In this document: positions 51,520 through 60,430 of the stretch, piece by piece
Layout of the letters: the number at the start of each line of letters is the position of its first letter
Position numbering within the stretch: the first letter of the stretch is position 1
Source: Pelolinea submarina
Lineage (GTDB): Bacteria; Chloroflexota; Anaerolineae; Anaerolineales; Anaerolineaceae
Assembly (NCBI RefSeq): GCF_003966975.1
Contig: NZ_AP018437.1
Span: 558,001-622,000, forward strand
Direction of reading: 5' to 3'
DNA length: 64,000 nt
Notes under the pieces: generated by a model
The model's input: the letters and a program-made list of their open reading frames with translations, nothing else
Databases searched by the model: none
What the model was told of the DNA's origin: nothing
Made by a program: the position numbers and the translations under genes

Positions 51520-52155
51520 ATGGCAAGCGGGAATATCGATTTAGCTTCTTTGTTTAAACAGGTTTCTAAAGCCGTCGCTCAGAACCAGGATTCGTTGAAC
51601 GAAGCCGATACTTATAATCATGACCACGGCGACCATATGGTCGAGATCTTTGAAGTCATCACTCAGGCGATGAAAGATAAGAAGAGTGCCGATCCGGCCG
51701 ATCAATTGGAATACGCGGCTAAATTACTGCGCGAAAAATCCAGCAGCGGATCTGCTACGATATATGCGGATGGCCTGAAAAATGCGGCCAAGCAGGTTAC
51801 CGGCAAGGACCTGGATGCCGGCAGTGTTATCAGCATTCTGCAATCGGTATTGGGCGCCAGCACCGAAACCAAATCCACCGGCGCAGCTTCCAGTGATATG
51901 TTGGGCTCCCTGCTGGGCCAGTTGACCGGCTCTTCTTCCGGTGAGTCCGGTGACGGCTTGGATATGGGCGATTTGTTGAGCGCTGGTATGAACTACATGA
52001 GTGCCAAGCAAAGCGGCAAGAGCGACCTGGAAGCAATCACAGGTGCCATCCTGTCCTCCAGCCAGGTAGCCAGCGGTTCAACCGCCCGCTCGCAATCCTC
52101 CGAGATTGTGGCCTCCACGCTGCTCAATGCTCTGTCGGGTATGCTGAACAAATAA
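51520..52155 (+). CDS. DhaL/DAK2-like alpha-helical protein, function unknown
   Basis: A 211-residue protein. The segment LNEADTYNHDHGDHM (residues 25-39) resembles the DhaL nucleotide-metal motif L-x2-D-x3-G-D-x-D-H-G, and LREKSSSGSATIYADGLKNAA resembles the GGASGPLFGTFF-x-AA phosphate-loop segment; the C-terminal GSTARSQSSEIVASTLL is in the place of DhaL's final helix. The first acidic positions are partly replaced (NHDHGDH), and no DhaK or DhaM gene is nearby, so a kinase activity is doubtful. AGGAG precedes the ATG. Confidence 0.6.
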   Translation: MASGNIDLASLFKQVSKAVAQNQDSLNEADTYNHDHGDHMVEIFEVITQAMKDKKSADPADQLEYAAKLLREKSSSGSATIYADGLKNAAKQVTGKDLDAGSVISILQSVLGASTETKSTGAASSDMLGSLLGQLTGSSSGESGDGLDMGDLLSAGMNYMSAKQSGKSDLEAITGAILSSSQVASGSTARSQSSEIVASTLLNALSGMLNK

Positions 52156-52173
52156 CTTTTCTGGAAATGATTG

Positions 52174-52203
52174 AGACACCCGCCGCCCGCGGGTGTCTTT
52201 TTT
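52174..52203 (+). terminator. Intrinsic terminator after the DhaL-like gene
   Basis: AGACACCCGC (52174-52183) pairs with GCGGGTGTCT (52189-52198), followed by T6. Confidence 0.9.
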
Positions 52204-52383
52204 ATCCCAAATTCATTTCCGGGCGAAGCTAAGGAGAAGTAAATCTACATACACTTCGAGTTGAAGATAAGAGGTTGACCTCAAACCAGTCGATGGTTAG
52301 AACTATTGCAAAGAAAATCAATATAACATTGAAGAAAGCGTTTAGCTGAGATCAACCTAATTAAAACTAAATATCTTGATTAT

Positions 52384-52534
52384 TGTCATTGCGAGGAACG
52401 TAGTGACGAAGCAATCTCAATTGCTGGAGGAAGGCAAGACTCTGAGGAGAATAATAGGAAGTAATTTGGCGATATAAGCAATGAGCTGAGATCGCCACGT
52501 CGCTTCCAAAGAACGGAAGCTTCTCGCGATGACA
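52384..52534. mobile_element. MITE-like inverted-repeat element
   Basis: A 151-base element bounded by TGTCATTGCGAG and CTCGCGATGACA (10 of 12 matching as inverted repeats); inner inverse segments GAAGCAATCTC and GAGATCGCCAC continue the symmetry. It has no coding capacity. It lies in the 605-base gap 52156-52760; the remainder of that gap (52204-52383 and 52535-52700) shows no gene or structure I can defend. Such TGTCATTGCGAGG repeats are familiar from many environmental genomes (recall, not searched). Confidence 0.65.
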
Positions 52535-52718
52535 TGTATAGAAAGGGAATCCAAGGGTAAGTTAGGGGGTAAATCCAATAGGTGAATATAACCATTCTGG
52601 AATGTTGGTTGATATTTCGTGGTAACGCTTTTCAATATGCTTTTCGTTTAAAGTTGGGTTAACTGAGTGCTGTCGAGCGTGAAGCGTTCCTTTACACGCA
52701 TTTTGTTTTTTAAGTGTT

Positions 52719-52724
52719 TATAAT
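52719..52724 (+). promoter_or_regulatory. Candidate -10 box for the M20 peptidase gene
   Basis: TATAAT 37 bases before the ATG at 52761; TTTACA at 52691 is too far (22 bases), so the -35 element is uncertain. Confidence 0.4.
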
Positions 52725-52760
52725 AACGAACCGACATTCTCAGGAAGGAAGCAAAGAAAA

Positions 52761-54230
52761 ATGGCCATCGTATACATTGTTGTGGGTGTCCTTCTGGTCC
52801 TGATTGCATTCATGCTGATCCGGACCGCCCAACTTGGGCAGGCATCCGAACCGGTAGCTAAAATTGAAATGCCTTTGGTGGATACTAAAGAAATATCCCA
52901 GCATCTCTCTGAGATGATTCAAATCAAGAGCATTTCGAAAGAAGGGATTGGCAACGCAGACCCCAAACCGTTCCAGGATATCCATGCCTGGATGGAAAAA
53001 GCCTACCCGCTGCTTACCAGCCGCCTGGAAAAGACCACCATCAACACATGCAGCTTGTTGTTCCGCTTGCCGGGCAGCGATACCAGCCTGGCGCCGGTTC
53101 TGTTTAACGCGCATATGGACGTAGTACCGGTAGACGAAAGCACCCTGCCCGAATGGAAAGTCGAGCCTTTCAGCGGCACCATCCGTGAAGGTTACGTATG
53201 GGGGCGCGGCGCAATCGACATGAAAGGCCAGGCGGTCGGCTTGCTGGAATCCATGGAAGCGCTGCTGCGCGATGGATACGCGCCCAAACGCACCATTTAT
53301 CTGGCTTTTGGCCATGATGAAGAAGTCATGGGCTTTGAGGGTTCGAAGAAGATCGTTGAGCATCTCAAGGCGCAGGGTGTGCAGCTCTCTGCCATGCTGG
53401 ATGAAGGCGGATTTATCGCGACTGACGTGCTGCCGGGTGTCAGCGAACCCTTTGCCATGGTAGGCATTTCCGAAAAAGGTTATCTGACCTTGAAATTGCA
53501 GGCTTTTGCCACCCCCGGTCACTCCTCCCAGCCCCCGCGCCAAACGGCCATCGGCGTGATCGCGCGCGCCATTGCCTTGCTGGACGATCATCCCATGCCC
53601 GCCCACCTGGAATACTTCCTGCCTACTCTGTTGAATCTGGCGCATTTACTGCCTTTCGGCCAGCGTTTCGTGATCGCCAATGCCTGGTTATTCAAGGGTG
53701 CGTTGATCAATTCCCTGAGCAGATCCCAGCAATTGAACGCCTCGCTGCGCACCACTCATGCGGCCACTATTATCAATGGGGGTATCAAGGATAACGTGCT
53801 GCCGGCTTCCGTGACGGCTAAAGTGAACCTGCGCACGCTGCCCGGCGAAAGCATTGAATCGGTTATCGCTTACGTCACCAAAGTAATCGACGACCCGCGC
53901 GTCAAGGTCAGCATCGATGAAGAAAACGGTGGATGGGAATCTTCCGCGATCTCACCGGTGGATACCCCGGCCTATCGCTCGCTGGATTTGGTCACGCGCC
54001 AGGTGTTCGACAACGTACCTGTGGCGCCCTTTGTCTTTTTAGCGGCCACCGATTCGCGCCATTACCAGTCTATTTGTGGAAACATCTTCAAGTTCTCGCC
54101 CGTAATGCTCTCCTCGGGAGAACTACAGGGCATGCACGGCATCAATGAGCGCATCCTGCAGAAATCTTTCACCAAAATGGTGGTTTTCTACATGCGCATC
54201 ATGCGCGTTTGGGGTGACGCAGAGTTTTAG
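52761..54230 (+). CDS. M20 family metallopeptidase, PM20D1/CPS1-like
   Basis: A 489-residue dizinc peptidase with an N-terminal membrane helix (about 3-22). Metal and catalytic motifs: NAHMDVVPVDE (first His/Asp), WGRGAIDMKG (bridging Asp), GHDEEVMGFEG (catalytic and metal Glu), LDEGG, and a C-terminal metal His, probably that in GMHGINE. The M20A group includes yeast carboxypeptidase S and vertebrate PM20D1, which hydrolyse or form N-acyl amino acids. GGAAGG precedes the ATG. Confidence 0.88.
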   Translation: MAIVYIVVGVLLVLIAFMLIRTAQLGQASEPVAKIEMPLVDTKEISQHLSEMIQIKSISKEGIGNADPKPFQDIHAWMEKAYPLLTSRLEKTTINTCSLLFRLPGSDTSLAPVLFNAHMDVVPVDESTLPEWKVEPFSGTIREGYVWGRGAIDMKGQAVGLLESMEALLRDGYAPKRTIYLAFGHDEEVMGFEGSKKIVEHLKAQGVQLSAMLDEGGFIATDVLPGVSEPFAMVGISEKGYLTLKLQAFATPGHSSQPPRQTAIGVIARAIALLDDHPMPAHLEYFLPTLLNLAHLLPFGQRFVIANAWLFKGALINSLSRSQQLNASLRTTHAATIINGGIKDNVLPASVTAKVNLRTLPGESIESVIAYVTKVIDDPRVKVSIDEENGGWESSAISPVDTPAYRSLDLVTRQVFDNVPVAPFVFLAATDSRHYQSICGNIFKFSPVMLSSGELQGMHGINERILQKSFTKMVVFYMRIMRVWGDAEF

Positions 54231-54232
54231 GG

Positions 54233-55246
54233 TTATTTATTGATTTCGATTTTCAGGACGTGGCTGTCCGCGGCGCCGAAGCGGTATTTGTAATCTTCAT
54301 CGCCGCGCATGAAATCAAAAAATTTCTTGCCGGTCTCAATCGCGTGCTGGATCAGGTATCCCAGCATGACCCAGCCGGGAGAGAACTCCCGATACTGCGG
54401 GTCAAAGCCGGAGTTGTAAACCCAGATGCGATCCTGGAAATCGAAACAAAGATAAGCAGCAGCCTTATTTCCTGCAATGGTCATAAAAGATAATTGCAGG
54501 ATTTTCTCATTAAATGCCCAGCGAATGATGCTGCGCATCTGTTCGCGCATTGTGTCTGTCAGAAAAGTCTTTTTCTCGTCATCCAAAACCATCAGATCGA
54601 AAAACGCGTCGATCTCCTCATCCAGTTTTTCCTGTTCTTCCACAATGTACCAGCGGATCTCCTGGGGATCTTCGTCGGCGCGCCGCATCTTGCGCCGGAT
54701 CTCGTGGCGCTGTTTTTTGTCGATGCCCGCCAGGTAGGTGTCCCAGTCCTCTGCCAGATGGATGATGGGGGTGTGATAAGCCTGTTCGGTTTTCACCGTC
54801 CAATTGTGTTTTTGGCTTTCTTTTTCCACGTAGGCGCGCGTCAGGGCATGTTCGGGTACGTTGTACAGCAGAAGGTCGTGGATATCGCTGAATGGCTCAC
54901 CGGCCAGGAAGTCGAAGAGCAGCTCAAAGAATTCACCGGAATATTTAGGGTCGTGGATGAAATCGAGGTAATCGGATATCTCGATGCTGCCCAACAGCAG
55001 CAGCTTCCTGCGGCCTTCGTGGGCTGTACTGAAAAGCGGCGCAATGCCGATCAACTGGCCGTCCTTGCGCACGCTGATAATCCGCAGCTCCGCTTCGGGC
55101 CATTCACCGCCGCCCTTATACTGCCACCAGCTGGATAAATAGCCGTAGCGAAGGAAGGGCACATCGCTGCAGTTCTTCTCTAACAAAGCATCCCATTCTT
55201 TTTCGGGGATGTCTTCAAAATTTTGATGGGTTTTGATTTCTACCAT
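54233..55246 (-). CDS. Acetyltransf_6 (BcsL/FemAB-like GNAT) protein
   Basis: A 337-residue protein with a double GNAT-like fold of the Acetyltransf_6 type. Typical signs are the N-terminal VPFLRYGYLSSWWQYK, the basic IDKKQRHEIRRKMRR segment near residue 180, and the C-terminal FSPGWVMLGYLIQHAIETGKKFFDFMRGDEDYKYRFG. Members are found in polysaccharide or capsule loci and transfer acyl or aminoacyl groups. The ATG at 55264 overlaps a perfect minus-strand TATAAT, so I use the ATG at 55246 six codons later. Confidence 0.8.
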   Translation of the reverse strand: MVEIKTHQNFEDIPEKEWDALLEKNCSDVPFLRYGYLSSWWQYKGGGEWPEAELRIISVRKDGQLIGIAPLFSTAHEGRRKLLLLGSIEISDYLDFIHDPKYSGEFFELLFDFLAGEPFSDIHDLLLYNVPEHALTRAYVEKESQKHNWTVKTEQAYHTPIIHLAEDWDTYLAGIDKKQRHEIRRKMRRADEDPQEIRWYIVEEQEKLDEEIDAFFDLMVLDDEKKTFLTDTMREQMRSIIRWAFNEKILQLSFMTIAGNKAAAYLCFDFQDRIWVYNSGFDPQYREFSPGWVMLGYLIQHAIETGKKFFDFMRGDEDYKYRFGAADSHVLKIEINK

Positions 55247-55262
55247 GTTCACTCGTGTTGGC

Positions 55263-55268
55263 ATTATA
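55263..55268 (-). promoter_or_regulatory. -10 box overlapping the upstream ATG of the Acetyltransf_6 gene
   Basis: TATAAT on the minus strand runs directly into G, forming TATAATG. If active, transcription starts about 10 bases later, close to the ATG at 55246, leaving little or no leader. A GC palindrome (CCGCCC-G-GGGCGG type) lies just upstream, about 55273-55285. Confidence 0.5.
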
Positions 55269-55317
55269 CTCCACCGCCCCGGGCGGGGTAAAAAGGCCGG
55301 AATCTTGGATTAAAAAG

Positions 55318-56364
55318 TTACTGCTGCAGCAGAACGGTTTGGGTCGGGTAAGGCATATCTACGTTTTTTTCCTGCAAGTGATGAATGATTTCCAGATAGA
55401 TGGCTTCCCTGCGTTGGACAAAGAGATCAAAATCGGCGCTTTCGATGTGATACATGATCTCAAAGTTGACGGTGTAATTTCCCAAATTTGATAGGTTGGC
55501 GCGGTCAAAGGTCACATCTTCTTGTTTTTCAATGATTTCCTTAAAGAGAGCAGGCAGGCTTTGCAAGGTTTGGTAAGGTGTATTGGGAGAGACACCGATA
55601 GTGATGTCAACCATACGCCGCTGCATGCTGCGGTAATTATGAATGCGGCTTTCCAATAAATCGGAATTAGAAAAGATCACTTCCTCCCCTTGCAGAGTGC
55701 GGATGCGTGTGCTTTTCAAACCGATGTTTTCAATCGTTCCGCCAATGTCGCCCACTTGTATGTAATCCCCAACCAGGAAGGGTTTGTCCAGAAAAATGGA
55801 AAGTGAGGCAAAGATATCTTTCAGAATGTTTTGTACGGCCAGACCGGCGGCGATGCCGCCCACGCCCAGGCTGGTGATCAGCGCGTCCATCTTCATACCG
55901 GAGACATTCTGGACGGTTACCAGTGCGACAATAGTCCAGATCAGGATTTTCCCGAACAATCCAAAAGCGTGCACGGCGGTTTGCTCTTCCTTGTTGCCGG
56001 CTTGCTTTTTCTCGCGGAAGATTACCAGATGGTTGATGAACCCGCCCAGCCAATAACCCACCTGCAGGGCAACAACAATATAGAAGATCTTATCGATAAT
56101 GCTGATGATTTTGTCGGATATCGTTAGAAAATGCAGGCCTGCGTAGATACCGGCCAGGATGATCAACAATTCCTGCGTTTGAACGGCCACTTCCAGGATG
56201 ATGTTGTCTACGCTGCTCCTGGTATGTTCGGCAGCTACTCGCATCCGGTTGATCAGAATGGTCTTGATTACTTTCACTGCCAGGTAAAGACCAACTGTCG
56301 TACCCAAAGCTTTCGCCCAATCACTCAGCGGGTTTCCCCAAAACACAATCGACAAGAATTGCAT
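55318..56364 (-). CDS. MscS family mechanosensitive ion channel
   Basis: A 348-residue small-conductance channel that opens under membrane tension in hypo-osmotic shock. Several N-terminal helices precede the pore helix and beta domain: SLGVGGIAAGLAVQNILKDIFASLSIFLDKPFLVGDYIQVGDIGGTIE is divided here as SLGVGGIAAGLAVQ, NILKDIFASLSI and the family motif FLVGDYIQVGD. The C-terminal alpha/beta cage follows. Start is the ATG at 56364, five bases after AGGAG; a GTG two codons earlier lies too close to it. Confidence 0.92.
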   Translation of the reverse strand: MQFLSIVFWGNPLSDWAKALGTTVGLYLAVKVIKTILINRMRVAAEHTRSSVDNIILEVAVQTQELLIILAGIYAGLHFLTISDKIISIIDKIFYIVVALQVGYWLGGFINHLVIFREKKQAGNKEEQTAVHAFGLFGKILIWTIVALVTVQNVSGMKMDALITSLGVGGIAAGLAVQNILKDIFASLSIFLDKPFLVGDYIQVGDIGGTIENIGLKSTRIRTLQGEEVIFSNSDLLESRIHNYRSMQRRMVDITIGVSPNTPYQTLQSLPALFKEIIEKQEDVTFDRANLSNLGNYTVNFEIMYHIESADFDLFVQRREAIYLEIIHHLQEKNVDMPYPTQTVLLQQ

Positions 56365-56550
56365 GCACACTCCTGATCGTAATAATTGAACTTATTATAC
56401 AAAATCCAAATATTTCGCTTATTCAACGAAAATCTGTTTCTGTTTTTATAACAGCCTATAGGTTTATTAAACCAGTATAAATACGAGGTAAAAAAAATCT
56501 AATTTCCAGTAGATGCCGAATAAGCTAGCCTGTGTTAAAATCATTCAGCT

Positions 56551-57219
56551 ATGACCACTGCAAAATTTTGGTTAGCATCCAATTCCCCTCGACGGCGCGA
56601 AATGTTATCCTGGCTTGGCTGGTCGTTCCAGTCTGCGCCGGCCAATATTGACGAGTCTGCGCTAGGGGGTGAAAACCCGTTGGAGCATGTCAAACGTCTG
56701 GCCTTGGGAAAGTGCCAGGTGAAAATCGATACCGCCCAACCGGGCGAGATCGTCATCGCAGCCGATACCATTGTGGTTTTGGAAAATGCGATTTTAGGAA
56801 AACCGGTGGATGAAAAGGACGCTTTTGTGATGTTAAAATCGTTGGGAGACCGCACGCACCAGGTCATTACGGCCCTTGCGGTTCGCCAGGTTGGTCTGCC
56901 GGATGTGCAGCAGGAGACTTGCATTTCCAACGTCCGAATGCGGAATTACAGCGACGCGGAAATTGAAGCCTACATCCGCAGCGGGGATCCGATGGATAAG
57001 GCCGGCGGGTACGCGATTCAAAACGCACAGTTTCACCCGGCGGTTAATTTTGCGGGTTGTTTTGCCAGCGTAATGGGCATGCCGCTGTGCCATTTGGAAC
57101 GTACGTTGCGCAGGCTGGCGGATTATCAGCCCGCTGATCTGGCAGTTATTTGCCAGAAGAAATTAAATTACGCATGCCCTATTACTCGCCGTGTCATGAT
57201 TGGCGAAAATATTGGATAA
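56551..57219 (+). CDS. maf: Maf family nucleotide pyrophosphatase
   Basis: A 222-residue house-cleaning pyrophosphatase for modified or canonical pyrimidine triphosphates, known in B. subtilis to affect septum formation. Hallmarks are LASNSPRRREML at the N terminus, the catalytic IAADTIVV with GKP after it, and GYAIQNAQFHPAV near the end. It lies 19 bases before a penicillin-binding protein gene on the same strand, a sensible cell-envelope pairing. Confidence 0.93.
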   Translation: MTTAKFWLASNSPRRREMLSWLGWSFQSAPANIDESALGGENPLEHVKRLALGKCQVKIDTAQPGEIVIAADTIVVLENAILGKPVDEKDAFVMLKSLGDRTHQVITALAVRQVGLPDVQQETCISNVRMRNYSDAEIEAYIRSGDPMDKAGGYAIQNAQFHPAVNFAGCFASVMGMPLCHLERTLRRLADYQPADLAVICQKKLNYACPITRRVMIGENIG

Positions 57220-57238
57220 TTGATGTGAGAAGGAATAT

Positions 57239-59467
57239 ATGATGGAAAAACGCCAAATGAAAATTCGGAAAAGCCTATTTTTCGTATTGATCATTTCGCT
57301 GCTGCTGCCAAGCTGCGGCCAGAAAGCGCCCGAGGAACTACCCACACCGCAATCACAAGTGACTACAGTGCCGGATGTGGACGGATTGGCGCAAAGTTTT
57401 TTGAGTGCCTGGCAGGCAAAAAATTATAAGAGTATGTATGAAATGCTCTCCAGTAGTGCAAAGAAATCATTCAGTCTGGAAGATTTCACAGCATATTATG
57501 AAGAGACTGCTTCGAATGCCACCCTGCAATCCGTAGACACCGAAGTGCTGTCCACAACGCTGAACCCGGAATCAGCCATTGCGAAATTTAAAGTAACTTA
57601 CAACACTTCTTTATTCGGTTCCTTTGATCGTGAAATGGATATGCCTTTCTCCTGGGAAAACGATAGTTGGCTGGTAAACTGGAACTCCGGATTGATCATG
57701 CCGGAATTGGGCGGCGGCAGCCATCTGTCATTAGAGGTCTTGGCGAACGATCGCGGAGCGATTTATGATCGTAACGGCGAACCGATTGCGGATGAGACCA
57801 CTGCCTGGTCTTTGGCTATCATTCCCAACCAGATTGAAGAAGGCAAAGAAGGCCAGCTTCTTAACATCCTATCGGAACTTACCGGAAAAACTCCGGAATC
57901 CATCCAGGCTTCTTATGAAGACCTGCGCTTGACCGATTGGTACGTGGCGGTGGGCGAGGCTTCGGACACGGATGTACAGGCTAATTGGGATACGCTGGTC
58001 AGCCTTGGCGGCCTGCAAATGAGCAAATACCAGACCCGTTATTATTACGATGGCGGCATCGCACCCCAGGCGATTGGATATGTTCTTTCCATTCCGACGG
58101 ATGAAGTTGAAGCTTACAAAGAAAAAGGCTACCAGGGGGATGAATATGTGGGTCAGGCCGGTCTGGAAAAATACGCAGAAGAAGCTCTGGCCGGCAAACC
58201 GGCTGCGAACTTATACGTTGTGGATTCAAATAACCAGGTTATTTCCAAATTAAACCAGGCGGATTCCCGTCTGGCTGAAAATATCACCACTACGCTGGAT
58301 AAGAATTTACAGATCCAGGCTCAGAACGCCATCATGGGTTTCAAAGGCGCGGTGGTTGTAATGGAAGTGGATACCGGCCGTATTCTGGCCATGGCTTCCT
58401 CACCCAGCCTGGACACCAACCTGTTTGATCCCAACAATACCAATTCCAGTGCCTTGTTGAACGACCTGCTCAACGACGGCGACCAGCGTTTGCTGAACCG
58501 TGTCACCCAGGGTACTTACCCGGCGGGTTCCGTTTTCAAGATCATCGACATGGCGGCTGCGCTGGAGAGCGATCTATATACGCCTGATACCACTTACTAC
58601 TGCGGTTCCTATTTCGAGGAATTGCAGGGCGAGAAATTTAAAGACTGGACGGTGGATCATGATTTGCCGGCCAGCGGAACTTTGACGCTGACCCAGGGGC
58701 TAATCCGCTCCTGTAATCCCTGGTTCTATCACATCGGTTTGGATCTTTTCCGCCAGAAAGGCGCGACTTATATATCGGATATGGCCCGCGGTTTCGGCCT
58801 GGGCAGCGCCACCGGCATTGATCAGGTGGCTGAAGATACCGGCCAAATTGTTGATCCGTCTACGGATGGCGACGCAGTCCAACAGGGCATCGGCCAGGGC
58901 GATATGCTGGTTACTCCATTACAGGTGGTGCGCTATACAGCCGCCATTGCCAACGGCGGTACGCTTTACCGCCCGCAGTTGGTCGAACGCATTACTACTA
59001 CAGCGGGTGTGGATGTTTCGACCTTGTCGCCCGAGGCTACCGGAACATTGCCGATTTCGCAGGAAACATTGGAAGCAATCCAAACCGCCATGCGCGGTGT
59101 GGTCAGTTCTCGTATCGGTACGGCACGCGACGCGCTGTCCGGCCTGGCAATTCCGACTTACGGTAAAACCGGAACAGCGCAAAACCCGATGGGTGATTCG
59201 CATGCCTGGTTCACCGGATATACGGATGAAAATCGTGAAGATTTACCCGATATTGCCGTGACTGTAATTGCCGAGAATGCCGGCGAAGGCTCTGAAATTG
59301 CCGCTCCTATTTTCAGGCGTATGATTGAAACTTATTTCTACGGTGAACCCAAGAAGTTATTTGATTGGGAAGTCAAGCTCAACGTGACCAAGACGCCCAC
59401 CGAAGAATTTACGCTTACACCTACCGAGGGTGGCGAACAACAATCCACCCCGGCGCCTGCCGGATGA
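57239..59467 (+). CDS. Class B penicillin-binding protein (lipoprotein, PbpC/MecA-like)
   Basis: A 742-residue D,D-transpeptidase. The signal peptide ends in a lipobox LLPSC (C26), as in B. subtilis PbpC; an NTF2-like MecA_N domain follows (about 45-160), then the dimerisation domain (RGAIYDRNGEPIADE) and the transpeptidase. Active-site motifs are intact: S431-V-F-K434, S491-C-N493 and K643-T-G. A short Thr/Pro-rich tail ends the protein. Its stop overlaps the rsgA start by four bases. Confidence 0.93.
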   Translation: MMEKRQMKIRKSLFFVLIISLLLPSCGQKAPEELPTPQSQVTTVPDVDGLAQSFLSAWQAKNYKSMYEMLSSSAKKSFSLEDFTAYYEETASNATLQSVDTEVLSTTLNPESAIAKFKVTYNTSLFGSFDREMDMPFSWENDSWLVNWNSGLIMPELGGGSHLSLEVLANDRGAIYDRNGEPIADETTAWSLAIIPNQIEEGKEGQLLNILSELTGKTPESIQASYEDLRLTDWYVAVGEASDTDVQANWDTLVSLGGLQMSKYQTRYYYDGGIAPQAIGYVLSIPTDEVEAYKEKGYQGDEYVGQAGLEKYAEEALAGKPAANLYVVDSNNQVISKLNQADSRLAENITTTLDKNLQIQAQNAIMGFKGAVVVMEVDTGRILAMASSPSLDTNLFDPNNTNSSALLNDLLNDGDQRLLNRVTQGTYPAGSVFKIIDMAAALESDLYTPDTTYYCGSYFEELQGEKFKDWTVDHDLPASGTLTLTQGLIRSCNPWFYHIGLDLFRQKGATYISDMARGFGLGSATGIDQVAEDTGQIVDPSTDGDAVQQGIGQGDMLVTPLQVVRYTAAIANGGTLYRPQLVERITTTAGVDVSTLSPEATGTLPISQETLEAIQTAMRGVVSSRIGTARDALSGLAIPTYGKTGTAQNPMGDSHAWFTGYTDENREDLPDIAVTVIAENAGEGSEIAAPIFRRMIETYFYGEPKKLFDWEVKLNVTKTPTEEFTLTPTEGGEQQSTPAPAG

Positions 59468-60378
59468 ACGCTTCGCCGTCCAAAGGGTTGGTTGTCCGCC
59501 AACAGGCCGGTTTTTATACGGTTGATGTTGGCGGAAAAGAAATTACCTGCAAACTGCGCGGTAAATTTAAGCAGCTTAGAGCGAATGAGGACCTGGTTGC
59601 CATTGGCGATTGGGTCCTGTTTTCCCTCCTATCGGATGAGAGCGGTGTAATTGAAGAAATCCTCCCGCGCCAAAATGCCTTCTTCCGCTTAGCTCCGTCC
59701 GCGCGCGGTGATTACAAACAAATCCTGATCGCCAATATCGATCAGATCTTTTTTGTGTTTTCCTGTGCGGAACCGGAACCCAGCATGAGAATGCTGGATC
59801 GTTTTCTGGTCATCGCGGAAAAACAAAAAATTCCACCGGTCATTGTCGCCAATAAAGTGGATTTGATCGGGGAAGAACAGGCGCACCGCCTTTTCTCCGT
59901 CTATGAAGATTTGGGATATCCGCTGCTGTTGACTTCCGCGCACGAAAAAATAAACATCGATCCGCTGCGTGAATATCTGATTGGTCGAACCAGCGCTTTC
60001 TCCGGCCCTTCCGGAGTGGGCAAATCCAGCCTGCTTAACCGCGTCCAACCGGATTTGGGTGCTCAAATTGGTCGTTTAAAAGCCTCTTCCGGAAAAGGCC
60101 GCCATACAACAGTAGTACGCCAACTGATCCCGTTGAAGGATGGCGGTTACGTGGCCGATATGCCTGGTTTGCGTTCTCTATCGTTATGGGATACGGAACC
60201 GGAAGAACTGGACGGATATTTTCCGGAAATGCGCGATCTGGTGGCAGATTGCCAATATAACAATTGTAGCCATATCATGGAACCTGGCTGCGCAATTAAA
60301 GAAGCTGTTCAAAAAGGTAAGATAGATCCTGCACGTTATGATTCGTATATTCGCTTGCGGCAGGGGGATGATTTATAA
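59464..60378 (+). CDS. rsgA: Ribosome small subunit-dependent GTPase RsgA
   Basis: A 304-residue circularly permuted GTPase that checks 30S subunit maturation. An OB-fold (about 5-70) is followed by the G4 motif ANKVDL, then G1 GPSGVGKSSL and G3 DMPGLRS, the permuted order. The zinc site is CQYNNCSHIMEPGC. The start is the ATG at 59464 (MNASPSK) that overlaps the PBP stop; the frame open back to 59365 is a shadow of the PBP gene. Confidence 0.95.
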   Translation: MNASPSKGLVVRQQAGFYTVDVGGKEITCKLRGKFKQLRANEDLVAIGDWVLFSLLSDESGVIEEILPRQNAFFRLAPSARGDYKQILIANIDQIFFVFSCAEPEPSMRMLDRFLVIAEKQKIPPVIVANKVDLIGEEQAHRLFSVYEDLGYPLLLTSAHEKINIDPLREYLIGRTSAFSGPSGVGKSSLLNRVQPDLGAQIGRLKASSGKGRHTTVVRQLIPLKDGGYVADMPGLRSLSLWDTEPEELDGYFPEMRDLVADCQYNNCSHIMEPGCAIKEAVQKGKIDPARYDSYIRLRQGDDL

Positions 60379-60430
60379 AGAAACTGAAAAGTTTTCGCTT
60401 ATAATTCGCAAACTTCGTTAAGGAAAAAAT

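Noticed and set aside
52740..53645. 301-residue minus-strand ORF
   Set aside because: Antisense to the M20 peptidase with all its metal ligands; no motif on this strand.
59365..59463. Upstream start for rsgA
   Set aside because: The extension is the PBP gene read in another frame; the ATG at 59464 overlaps the PBP stop.
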